From Streptomyces sp. NRRL F-5122 (GTDB lineage: Bacteria > Actinomycetota > Actinomycetes > Streptomycetales > Streptomycetaceae): a DNA stretch of 64,000 nucleotides. Below the pieces are notes generated by a model, which worked only from the letters and a program-made list of their open reading frames with translations, was not told the origin of the DNA and made no database searches. The translations under genes and the position numbers were made by a program. How positions within the stretch are numbered: the stretch's first letter is position 1; each line of letters starts with the position of its first letter. Location: assembly GCF_001507435.1 (NCBI RefSeq), contig NZ_LMWH01000243.1, forward strand, positions 284,506 to 348,505, written 5' to 3'. This document shows positions 55,129-64,000 of this stretch, piece by piece.

Positions 55129-55299
55129 ATGCCGCTCGAAGCCGGCCTCCTGGAGATCCTCGCCTGCCCGGCGTGCCACGCCCCCCTCAAGGAGGAGGAG
55201 AGCGAGCTGGTCTGCACCTCCCAGGACTGCGGCCTCGCCTACCCGGTGCGGGACGGCATTCCGGTCCTGCTCGTCGACGAGGCCCGCCGCCCCGCGTAA
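55129..55299 (+). CDS. Trm112-family zinc-ribbon protein
   Basis: Tiny 56-residue protein with four cysteines in the Trm112 pattern ([19 protein letters not shown], then [17 protein letters not shown]). In other organisms Trm112 proteins activate methyltransferases; bacterial stand-alone copies have no defined partner. The ATG is preceded by GAAGGGA. Conserved placement between manB and a SIS-domain gene suggests a link to sugar metabolism, but that is inference. Confidence 0.9.
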   Translation: MPLEAGLLEILACPACHAPLKEEESELVCTSQDCGLAYPVRDGIPVLLVDEARRPA

Positions 55300-55326
55300 C
55301 GGCCCGCCGATCGGAGGCTGTCGCCC

Positions 55327-56454
55327 ATGCTGGACGAAACGCTGCTCGACGACCCCGAGGCGCTGGCGCGTGCCGACCGGCGCGCACTGTTGCGCGGCGC
55401 CGCCGAGGCCGGAGCGCGCGTGCGTACCGCCGTACGGCACGCCGTGGAGGCGGGGGTCAACGACCTGAAGCCCGACGGCCGTCCCCGCGCCCTGCTCATC
55501 GCCGGTCCGGGCACCGCCTCCGTGGGCGTCGCCGAACTGCTCGGCACCCTCGCGGGCGCCGCCTGCCCGGTCACCCGGATCCACCCCACGGGCGTCGCCC
55601 CGGCGGCCGGGGCGCTGCGCTGGGACCTCCCCGGCTGGGCGGGCCCCGTGGACCTGCTGCTGATCGCCACGCCCGACGGCACCGAACCGGGCCTGTCGAT
55701 CCTCGTCGAACAGGCCTACCGCCGTGGCTGCACGGTCGTCGCCGTCGCCCCCGACCGCTCGCCGATCACGGACGCGGTGGGCGGCGCCCATGGCCTGTTC
55801 GTCCCGATGGCGACCGCCCCGTACGAGCAGGACCAGCCCCTCACCGCGTCCGCGCCGGGTGTGCTGTGGGCCCTGCTCACGCCGCTGCTCGCCCTCCTCG
55901 ACCGCACCGGGCTGCTGTCCGCTCCGGCCGACGCCCTGGGGAAGGTGGCCGACCGCCTCGACCAGGTCGCCGAGCGCTGCGGCCCGGCCATCGCCACCTA
56001 CAGCAACCCCGCGAAGAACCTCGCCGCCGAGCTGGCCGAGTCCCTCCCCGTGATCTGGACGGAGGGCGTCTCCGCCGCACCGGCCGGCCAGCGGTTCGCC
56101 GCCGCGCTTGCGGAGCTCGCCGGCCGCCCCGCGCTCACCGCACAACTGCCGGAGGCGCTCGGCTCGCACAGCGTCCTGCTCTCCGGCGCACTCGCGGCCG
56201 GCGCCGACCCCGACGACTTCTTCCGCGACCGCGTCGAGGAGGCCCAGGCCCTGCACGCTCGCGTGGTGCTCCTGCGCGACCGCCCGATCGGCGGCCTGAG
56301 CGCGGCCCCCGCCGCACGCGAACTGGCCCTCAGCCACGACACGGCGATCAGCGAGCTCGAACTCGAGGACGGCAGCGAGCTGGAGACCCTCGCCGAGCTG
56401 ATCGCCATCACAGATTTCGCCGCCGTTTACGTGGCGCTCGCCTCAGGGGCCTGA
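55327..56454 (+). CDS. SIS-domain phosphosugar isomerase-like protein
   Basis: The 375-residue protein has two SIS folds: GRPRALLIAGPGTASVGVAE with VDLLLIATPDG, and YSNPAKNLAAELAESLPVIWTEG. The C-terminus resembles bifunctional phosphoglucose/phosphomannose isomerases. It begins 27 bp after the Trm112-like gene and 62 bp upstream of manA. With ManA beside it, it may isomerise fructose-6-P, glucose-6-P or mannose-6-P. Many actinobacterial members lack clear catalytic residues, so a regulatory role is possible. Confidence 0.85.
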   Translation: MLDETLLDDPEALARADRRALLRGAAEAGARVRTAVRHAVEAGVNDLKPDGRPRALLIAGPGTASVGVAELLGTLAGAACPVTRIHPTGVAPAAGALRWDLPGWAGPVDLLLIATPDGTEPGLSILVEQAYRRGCTVVAVAPDRSPITDAVGGAHGLFVPMATAPYEQDQPLTASAPGVLWALLTPLLALLDRTGLLSAPADALGKVADRLDQVAERCGPAIATYSNPAKNLAAELAESLPVIWTEGVSAAPAGQRFAAALAELAGRPALTAQLPEALGSHSVLLSGALAAGADPDDFFRDRVEEAQALHARVVLLRDRPIGGLSAAPAARELALSHDTAISELELEDGSELETLAELIAITDFAAVYVALASGA

Positions 56455-56516
56455 CCTTGGCTCACGCCCGCTGGGCCAGCGCCGCCGAACAGTGCACGTA
56501 CGGAGAAAAGACACCC

Positions 56517-57668
56517 ATGGATCGCCTCGAGAACACCGTCCGCCCCTACGCCTGGGGCTCGACCACCGCCATCCCCCGGCTCCTGGGCGAGGAGCCGACC
56601 GGTGAACCGCAGGCGGAGATGTGGATGGGCGCCCACCCGGGCGCGCCCTCGCGTACCTCGCGCGGCCCCCTGAACGAGGTGATCGACAAGGCTCCGGAGG
56701 AGGAGCTGGGCATCAGGACCGTCGCCCGGTTCGGTCCCCGGCTGCCCTTCCTGCTGAAGATCCTCGCCGCGGGCGCACCGCTCTCCCTCCAGGTGCACCC
56801 CGACCTGGAGCAGGCGAAGGAGGGCTACGCCGATGAGGAGCGCCGCGGCATCCCGGTCGACGCCCCCCACCGCAACTACAAGGACGCCAACCACAAGCCC
56901 GAGCTGATCTGCGCGCTCACCGAGTTCGACGGGCTGTGCGGCTTCCGCGCGCCCGCCGAGGCCGCCGAACTGCTCGCGGGCCTCGGCGTGGACTCCCTCA
57001 AGCCCTATGTGGACCTGCTGCACGCGCACCCCGAGGAGGACGCCCTGCGGGAGGTCCTCACCGCCGTCCTGAGCGCCGACCCGGAGGCCATGGCCCACAC
57101 GGTCGGCGAGGCCGCGACCGCGTGCGCCCGTCTCGGCGGTGCCTACGCCCCCTACGCCGACATCGCCCACCACTACCCCGGCGACCCGGGCGTGATCGCG
57201 GCCATGCTGCTCAACCATGTGCAGCTCCAGCCCGGCGAGGCCCTGTACCTCGGCGCCGGCGTCCCGCACGCCTACCTCAACGGCCTCGGTGTCGAGATCA
57301 TGGCCAACTCCGACAACGTCCTGCGCTGCGGACTGACCCCCAAGCACGTCGACGTCCCCGAGTTGCTGCGCATCGTCCGTTTCGAGGCGAGCGACCCGGG
57401 CGTTCTGCGCCCGGAGGCGTCCGCCGACGGCGAGGAGGTCTACGAGACCCCCATCGACGAGTTCCGCCTGTCCCGGTACGTGCTGGCGGAGGGCGCCGCT
57501 CCGCGCGAGCTGACCCGTGCGACCCCGCAGATCCTGCTGTGCACCGCGGGTACCGTTCGAGCCGGGGAACTCCTGCTCGCCCCGGGCCAGTCGGTCTTCG
57601 TGCCCGCCGGCGAAACGGCCGAGGTGTCCGGCGCCGGCACGGTCTTCCGGGCCACGGTCGTCGCCTGA
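56517..57668 (+). CDS. manA: Mannose-6-phosphate isomerase, type I
   Basis: Interconverts fructose-6-phosphate and mannose-6-phosphate, the entry to GDP-mannose. The 383-residue cupin protein begins NTVRPYAWGS. Zinc and substrate motifs are LSLQVHPDLEQA, HKPELICALTEFDGLCGFR, LYLGAGVPHAYLNGLGVEIM and SDNVLRCGLTPKHVDVPEL. The ATG start follows GGAGAAAAG. Together with manB (53642) and manC (40601) the full route from fructose-6-P to GDP-mannose is in the window. Confidence 0.96.
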   Translation: MDRLENTVRPYAWGSTTAIPRLLGEEPTGEPQAEMWMGAHPGAPSRTSRGPLNEVIDKAPEEELGIRTVARFGPRLPFLLKILAAGAPLSLQVHPDLEQAKEGYADEERRGIPVDAPHRNYKDANHKPELICALTEFDGLCGFRAPAEAAELLAGLGVDSLKPYVDLLHAHPEEDALREVLTAVLSADPEAMAHTVGEAATACARLGGAYAPYADIAHHYPGDPGVIAAMLLNHVQLQPGEALYLGAGVPHAYLNGLGVEIMANSDNVLRCGLTPKHVDVPELLRIVRFEASDPGVLRPEASADGEEVYETPIDEFRLSRYVLAEGAAPRELTRATPQILLCTAGTVRAGELLLAPGQSVFVPAGETAEVSGAGTVFRATVVA

Positions 57669-57825
57669 CCCGGGCGGTACGCCGTCGTCACGCCGGTCCG
57701 GCGCGGTGCCGCCGGACCCGGCTGCAACAATGGCCCACCGGCAAAGGACGGGCAAAGCCCAGGGCGGTGTACGCAAGGATGCGTGGGTCCGGGGCGGGAC
57801 GGCTACGAAGGGACAACGCGAACAT

Positions 57826-58803
57826 ATGAGCGCGTCAGGCGGCACCAGGGCGATCGTGGCGGCACTCGGCGCCAACCTCGCGATCGCGGCATCGAAGTTC
57901 GTGGCGTTCGCCTTCAGTGGCTCATCGTCGATGCTCGCCGAGGGCGTCCACTCGCTCGCCGACTCCGGAAACCAGTTCCTGCTGCTGATCGGCGGCAAGC
58001 GGGCCCAGCGCGAGGCCACGCCGCAGCACCCCTTCGGCTACGGACGCGAGCGCTACATCTACGCCTTCCTCGTCTCGATCGTCCTGTTCACGGTCGGTGG
58101 CATGTTCGCCATCTACGAGGGCATCGAGAAGATCAGCCACCCGCACGAGGTCGAGCACTGGTACTGGCCGGTGGGCGTGCTCGCCTTCGCGATCATCGCC
58201 GAGGGATTCTCCTTCCGTACCGCCATAAAGGAATCCAACGAACTGCGCGGCAAGCTGTCGTGGGCGCAGTTCATCCGCCGGGCCAAGGCACCCGAGCTGC
58301 CGGTCGTCCTCCTGGAGGACTTCGGTGCGCTGATCGGTCTCGTACTCGCCCTCGGCGGTGTCGGTATCTCGCTGCTCACCGGCGACGGCATCTGGGACGG
58401 CATCGGCACCGTCTGCATCGGTGCGCTGCTGGTGCTGATCGCCCTCGTGCTCGCCGCCGAGACCAAGTCGCTGCTCCTGGGCGAGGCCGCGGGCGCCGAG
58501 GTGGTCAAGGAGATCGAGGCCGCGATCGTCGACGGCGACACGGTCCCCCGCATCATCCACATGCGCACGCTCCACCTCGGCCCCGAGGAACTGCTGGTGG
58601 CCGCCAAGATCGACGTCAAGCACGACGACACGGCGGCGGAGGTCGCCTCGGCGATCAACGCCGCCGAGGCCCGCATCCGCGCGGCCGTCCCGATCGCCCG
58701 CGTCATCTACCTGGAACCCGACATCTTCAGCGAGGCGGAGGCGGCCAAGGGCGCGGATCCCGAGGCGACGCCCGGCGGACCGGGCCAGGTCGCCGGTCAC
58801 TGA
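57826..58803 (+). CDS. Cation diffusion facilitator transporter
   Basis: Exports Zn2+ or a similar divalent metal. The 325-residue protein has about six spans. The first metal motif lies in SSSMLAEGVHSLADSGNQF (HxxxD), and the second-site sequence is LLEDFGALIGLVLALGG. A C-terminal cytoplasmic ferredoxin-like domain (HMRTLHLGPEELLVAAKIDV) completes it. The second site has Glu/Asp in place of the usual HxxxD, seen in a CDF subgroup, so the metal preference is uncertain. The ATG is preceded by a weak GAAGGGAC. It is directly upstream of ahcY. Confidence 0.9.
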   Translation: MSASGGTRAIVAALGANLAIAASKFVAFAFSGSSSMLAEGVHSLADSGNQFLLLIGGKRAQREATPQHPFGYGRERYIYAFLVSIVLFTVGGMFAIYEGIEKISHPHEVEHWYWPVGVLAFAIIAEGFSFRTAIKESNELRGKLSWAQFIRRAKAPELPVVLLEDFGALIGLVLALGGVGISLLTGDGIWDGIGTVCIGALLVLIALVLAAETKSLLLGEAAGAEVVKEIEAAIVDGDTVPRIIHMRTLHLGPEELLVAAKIDVKHDDTAAEVASAINAAEARIRAAVPIARVIYLEPDIFSEAEAAKGADPEATPGGPGQVAGH

Positions 58804-60531
<1,728 letters not shown>

Positions 60532-60637
60532 TCACGTACGCCGCCGGCGGGCAGGCACCCACCGACCGACGGTGTGCGCGCACCAGCGGCGAGCGACGAG
60601 GTGAGCACGTCCGTGCTCCACCAGCAGCAGGTCCCCA

Positions 60638-60672
60638 GGCAGGCCCCCGCACCCCCGTGCCGGGGGCCTGCC
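60638..60672 (+). terminator. Terminator of ahcY
   Basis: A perfect 12-bp stem (GGCAGGCCCCCG with its complement) and an 11-nt loop, followed by CCCCTTT. Confidence 0.8.
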
Positions 60673-60728
60673 CCTTTGGTCCGACCAGGCAGACTGGCCG
60701 GACCAGTCCGTCACGACCCAGGACGTCC

Positions 60729-61343
60729 ATGCCCCGCGGCCGATATTCGCTTCACGACCCGCACGACCACACTCTCCTCGCCGAGGAACACTTCCACTGC
60801 GCGCCCGGCCCGTCCGGGTGGCGCTACGTCTCCCAGCTGACGTCCCCCTCCGGCGACCACGTCGGCTCCGTCGACCTCGCCCTCGACGAACTCGGCCGCC
60901 CCATCCGCCTCGAACTGCATGCCGCGAGCTGGCAGGTACGTGGCGCCGCTCTCGACGGCGTGACCTGGGTCCGCACCGACCCCACCGGCACCCAGGCAAC
61001 CGAAGGGAATGTCAGCGCCCACGCCTTCACCGGCACGTCTCCGGCCTTCCTCGTCGCCACCGCCCGACTGCTGCGCCTCACCCCCTCGTCCTCCGCGACG
61101 CGCGTACGCCTCGTCGCCTTCACGGATCCGGTCCTCGCCCCCCGCACCGTGGACCAGTCCTGGGCTCTGGTCGCAAGAGAAGCACACGCCACTGACAACG
61201 CCCCGCTGATCGTGGATGAATACCAGGTCACAGCCCTGGACACGGGGGAGCGGCACACCGTCCACATCTCCGGCGACGTGGTGCTCGCGGCGCCCGGCAT
61301 CGAGCTGGAGCACCTCGAGTCGCCGCCGTCCGAGTCCATGTGA
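60729..61343 (+). CDS. Conserved-looking hypothetical protein
   Basis: A 204-residue soluble protein with no signal or span. It contains EEHFHCAPGPSGWRYVSQLT, SVDLALDELGRPIRLELHAA and SGDVVLAAPGIELEHLE, a pattern of many beta strands. This may be a beta-barrel such as those in lipid- or ligand-binding proteins. Codon bias is normal for the region and AGGA precedes the ATG. I do not recognise a family. It stands alone, convergent with the RDD gene. Confidence 0.8.
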   Translation: MPRGRYSLHDPHDHTLLAEEHFHCAPGPSGWRYVSQLTSPSGDHVGSVDLALDELGRPIRLELHAASWQVRGAALDGVTWVRTDPTGTQATEGNVSAHAFTGTSPAFLVATARLLRLTPSSSATRVRLVAFTDPVLAPRTVDQSWALVAREAHATDNAPLIVDEYQVTALDTGERHTVHISGDVVLAAPGIELEHLESPPSESM

Positions 61344-61475
61344 CGCGAAGGGCGCTGCGGCCGTCGTGAGGACGGGCGAGGCGGGCCCGGGCACGCCGAG
61401 AGGGCCGGGGCGGGGCATGCGGACCCCCGACCCCGGAGACCGGTCCCGACAACCGTCCGGCGGCCGGCCCGCCGG

Positions 61476-62531
61476 CTACGCGGGGGGCGCGAACCCCGTG
61501 CCGCGGTGCTCCGACGGCTCGGCACGCACCACCGAGGGCTCCCCGTCCCGCGGGGTGCCGGGAGCCGAGGGCACGGGCCCGGGGTGGGGGTACGGCTGCG
61601 CTTGTCCCGGTGCCCCGAGCCGGTCGTCGCCGGTGGTCGTGTCCGGCGCGGACCAAGAGCTCCCCGCGGCTGCGGATGCCGGCCAGGTCGCGCCTCCGGA
61701 CGAAGGAGCGGGGGTGGACCACTGCTGCGGTGCCTGATACCCGCCGCCGACGACCGGGGCCGACGGATCCCCGCCCGCTGCCGGACCTCCGAACGCGCGG
61801 CGCGCCTCCCGGGCCTGCCGCTCCTGCATGACCGCCGCCAGATAGGCCGCCGCGGGAATCCCGTGCGGCGCAGGCGTCCCCGTGTACGCGGTGAGGTCCG
61901 AGGCGAGACGCTCCGCCATCGACCAGCCCACCTGCGGATCCAGCTGCTGCATCCGCGTCAGGTACTGCCTGATCGCCAGCCACAGCCCGTCCGGCACCGC
62001 CGAGAGGTCCAGCTGGGAGAACCGTCCGGCCAACCACGGCGGCGGCGGGGGCACGAGGCCTGCGCGCCCCGCCGGCACCCTCTCCCGCACCACCAGCGTG
62101 CCCGCGAACACGTCACCGAGGCGCCGGCCCCGCGCGGAGACGAGCGAGGCGATGCAGGCGATGACCCCGAAGGTCATCAGGATCTCGATCACACCGACCG
62201 CACCCCGGACCAACGCGTGCCGGAACCTGATCGGCCCCCCGTCGTCCCGCACCACCCGCAGTCCGCATGCCAGCTTGCCGAGCGAACGACCGTGGCTGAG
62301 CGTCTCCACCGCGATCGGACCGCCCACGAGCAGGAGGACGAAGGTCGCGATCGACAGCGCGGTCTGTGCGGCGTCGTCCAGACCCGATGTGGCCGTGACC
62401 AGCCCGATCGTCACGAGGATGTAGACGGTCATCGCCACCGCCAGGTCGAGCAGCACCGCCAGCACCCGGCTCGGCAACTTCGCAGGGCGCAGTTCCAGCG
62501 CCACCGCCTCGCCCGTCACTAGCTCACTCAC
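61476..62531 (-). CDS. RDD-family membrane protein
   Basis: The 351-residue protein has an N-terminal RDD domain with three or four spans (LPSRVLAVLLDLAVAMTVYI, IATFVLLLVGGPIAVETLSH, LVRGAVGVIEILMTFGVIAC). The Arg/Asp residues are in SLGKLACGLRVVRDDGG and RGRRLGDVFAGTLVVRE. A cytoplasmic region (LDLSAVPDGLWLAIRQYLTR) and a long Pro/Gly/Ser-rich tail follow. The GTG 62531 start has AAGGACG upstream. It is divergent from the SpoIIM-like gene, a pairing frequent in actinobacteria. The function of the RDD family is poorly known (ion transport in some). Confidence 0.9.
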   Translation of the reverse strand: MSELVTGEAVALELRPAKLPSRVLAVLLDLAVAMTVYILVTIGLVTATSGLDDAAQTALSIATFVLLLVGGPIAVETLSHGRSLGKLACGLRVVRDDGGPIRFRHALVRGAVGVIEILMTFGVIACIASLVSARGRRLGDVFAGTLVVRERVPAGRAGLVPPPPPWLAGRFSQLDLSAVPDGLWLAIRQYLTRMQQLDPQVGWSMAERLASDLTAYTGTPAPHGIPAAAYLAAVMQERQAREARRAFGGPAAGGDPSAPVVGGGYQAPQQWSTPAPSSGGATWPASAAAGSSWSAPDTTTGDDRLGAPGQAQPYPHPGPVPSAPGTPRDGEPSVVRAEPSEHRGTGFAPPA

Positions 62532-62650
62532 GCTCGTCGTCCTTCCCCTGGCCTGCCCCGAGGTACGCCAGTCTGCCAAGCTGAGGGCGCATCGCGCCGC
62601 AGTACGACAAGCTGACACACAGTTCGAGAGGACGAGGAGCAGCCCATCCC

Positions 62651-63658
62651 ATGGACCTCGACGTGTTCGTGTCCACCCACCGCGCCGAGTGGGACCGTCT
62701 CGACACCCTGCTCCGACGGCGGCGCCGGCTGAACGGAGCCGAGGCGGACGAACTCGTCGTCCTCTACCAGCGCACCGCCACCCATCTCTCCGTGATCCAG
62801 TCCAGCGCACCGGACCCCCAGCTCACGGGCCGGCTCAGCCAGCTGGTGGCCCGTGCACGCAGTGCCGTCACCGGCACACGCCGAGCCTCGTGGCGCGATG
62901 TCACGCGGTTCCTCGCCCACGGTTTTCCCGCCGCGGTCTACCGTTCGCGGCACTGGTGGATACCCACGGCACTGATCTCCACGGCGGTGGCGGCGCTCCT
63001 CGGCTGGTGGATAGGCACCCACCCCGAGGTCCAGGCCGCGATCGGGGCGCCCGCCAACCTGCGCACCTTGACGCGCCCCGGTGGCGAGTACGAGACGTAC
63101 TACTCCAGCCATCCCGCGGCCTCCTTCGCGGCGCAGGTCTGGACGAACAACGCCCAGGCCACGGCGCTGTGCCTGGTCCTCGGGATCTTCCTGGGGCTCC
63201 CGGTCCTCTACATCCTCCTCGAGAACATGCTGAACCTGGGGGTGGGCATCGGCCTGATGTCCTCCGCGGGCCGACTGGACACCTTCCTCGGGCTCGTCCT
63301 TCCCCACGGCCTTCTGGAACTGACGGCGGTCTTCGTGGCCGCCGGCACGGGCCTGCGCCTCGGCTGGACTTTGATCGACCCCGGACCCCGCTCCCGGCGC
63401 ACCGCACTCGCCGAGGAAGGCCGGGCGGCCCTGGGCATGGCGATCGGCCTGGCGCTGGTCCTGTTCGTCTCGGGAGCCATCGAAGGCTTCGTGACACCGT
63501 CCGGCCTTCCGACCTGGGCCCGCATCGGCATCGGCATCGTCGCCGAGCTGGCCTTCCTCACGTACGTCTTCGTCCTCGGCGGCCGGGCGGCACGGGCCGG
63601 GGACACCGGCGACCTGGCGGCGGCCGAACGCAGCGCGACGGTGCCGACGGCGGTGTGA
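62651..63658 (+). CDS. SpoIIM-like (stage II sporulation protein M) membrane protein
   Basis: The 335-residue DUF95/SpoIIM-type protein has an N-terminal helical cytoplasmic part (TFV-like DVFVSTHRAEWDRLDTLLRR) and five or six spans. The family core is FAAQVWTNNAQATALCLVLG, then NMLNLGVGIGLMSSAG and LPHGLLELTAVFVAAGTG. In Bacillus SpoIIM is part of the peptidoglycan hydrolase complex of engulfment; actinobacteria do not engulf, so its role here differs. Divergent from the RDD gene and last protein gene before the rRNA promoter. Confidence 0.92.
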   Translation: MDLDVFVSTHRAEWDRLDTLLRRRRRLNGAEADELVVLYQRTATHLSVIQSSAPDPQLTGRLSQLVARARSAVTGTRRASWRDVTRFLAHGFPAAVYRSRHWWIPTALISTAVAALLGWWIGTHPEVQAAIGAPANLRTLTRPGGEYETYYSSHPAASFAAQVWTNNAQATALCLVLGIFLGLPVLYILLENMLNLGVGIGLMSSAGRLDTFLGLVLPHGLLELTAVFVAAGTGLRLGWTLIDPGPRSRRTALAEEGRAALGMAIGLALVLFVSGAIEGFVTPSGLPTWARIGIGIVAELAFLTYVFVLGGRAARAGDTGDLAAAERSATVPTAV

Positions 63659-63742
63659 CCCGATCAGCCGGGCGACCGGCCCCGCCGGATGTGCGTCTCC
63701 CCGCGTTGGCCTGCTAGTCTCCTCTTCGCCCCACGAGAGCTG

Positions 63743-63771
63743 TTGACACAGCCCGAGTGGGGAGGTAGATT
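63743..63771 (+). promoter_or_regulatory. rRNA operon promoter
   Basis: A near-consensus housekeeping promoter: TTGACA (63743-63748), a 17-nt spacer and TAGATT (63766-63771), with a start predicted near 63778. A weaker TAGTCT at 63715-63720 may mark another start. The surroundings match Streptomyces rrn upstream regions. Confidence 0.85.
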
Positions 63772-63777
63772 CGAACA

Positions 63778-64000
63778 GTTGCCTAGAGGTGGCGTGGTCC
63801 ACCCGGCGACGGTAAGCGTCTAGCTGCTTCCGGGACATTGATCCCTGGAAGCCAATCCCGATGATTCAGGAAAAGGTCGCCGGTCAATAGGCTCCGAAAA
63901 CTCTGATAAAGTCGGATCCGCCGGAAAGGGAAACGCGAGAGCGTAAACCTGGAAAGCGCCGAGGAAATCGGATCGTGAAATGGTCTGATAGAGTCGGAAA
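63778..64000 (+). ncRNA. Leader of an rRNA operon (partial; 16S beyond the window)
   Basis: Purine-rich, AT-richer sequence of the kind preceding 16S rRNA in Streptomyces, with stretches such as CCGGAAAGGGAAACGCGAGA. Two 15-nt boxes, TCTGATAAAGTCGGA (63902-63916) and TCTGATAGAGTCGGA (63984-63998), differ by one base. Their TAAAGT and TAGAGT cores resemble -10 hexamers, so they may be additional tandem rrn promoters or processing signals. The mature 16S start is not reached. Confidence 0.82.

Overview
The window reads as chromosomal DNA from a Streptomyces or a very close relative. The evidence is very high GC with strong G/C bias at third codon positions, GTG/TTG starts, 4-bp GTGA/ATGA overlaps, a WhiB regulator, F420 biosynthesis genes, LAXTG/LPXTG sorting signals and a Streptomyces-type rRNA leader. 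Gene order closely resembles the region of the S. coelicolor chromosome that runs from hutU past whiB to ahcY. This is recalled from general knowledge, not searched.

Layout. (1) 35-5461: a histidine-utilisation operon (hutU, an M20 amidohydrolase, hutF, hutI). (2) 5492-9629: a regulatory block holding a frameshifted ECF-sigma/zinc-finger/ricin fusion, a SigB/SigF-type sigma factor, and the divergent antagonist/anti-sigma pair (sigI-arsI-prsI type). (3) 9818-14007: four co-directional cell-surface genes. These are a small LPQTG protein, a DUF916-like membrane protein split by a frameshift, a secreted single-span protein and an LAQTG protein that repeats the module of the first. (4) 14077-22234: a peptide transporter, a two-component system, a GtrA protein, purK-purE and an M19 dipeptidase. 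(5) 22361-27740: an acyl-CoA dehydrogenase, UDP-glucose dehydrogenase, a CGNR regulator divergent from two tandem VOC proteins, and an M19 paralogue that has lost every metal ligand. (6) 27887-37780: five LCP (LytR-CpsA-Psr) paralogues on the minus strand, interrupted by a thioesterase and a family 2 glycosyltransferase. (7) 38019-60531: TIGR03089, a PGRP-type amidase, manC, a DNA glycosylase, fbiA-fbiB, cysteine dioxygenase with a cysteine-rich leader peptide, whiB, a very large glycosyltransferase, DUF5719, a small metallopeptidase, DUF3499, manB, a Trm112-like protein, a SIS protein, manA, a cation efflux protein and ahcY. (8) 60729-64000: an unrecognised protein, an RDD protein, a SpoIIM-like protein, then the promoter and leader of an rRNA operon. 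Its 16S gene lies beyond the right edge.

How the genes fit together. A large part of the window serves the cell envelope. manA, manB and manC make GDP-mannose, several glycosyltransferases could consume activated sugars, the five LCP proteins would attach glycopolymers to peptidoglycan, and the amidase, dipeptidase, peptide transporter and sortase substrates act on or decorate the wall. The whiB/fbiAB/man/ahcY neighbourhood is shared with mycobacteria, which suggests an old actinobacterial block.

The most interesting observations are these: a 30-codon leader peptide ending in CSRCCSGC before cysteine dioxygenase, with a promoter placed for leaderless transcription; the surface-protein cluster resembling the DUF916/LPXTG (csc-type) clusters of Firmicutes; the dead M19 dipeptidase; the GGTAAC operator array between the CGNR gene and the VOC pair; and two single-site frameshifts in otherwise intact genes.
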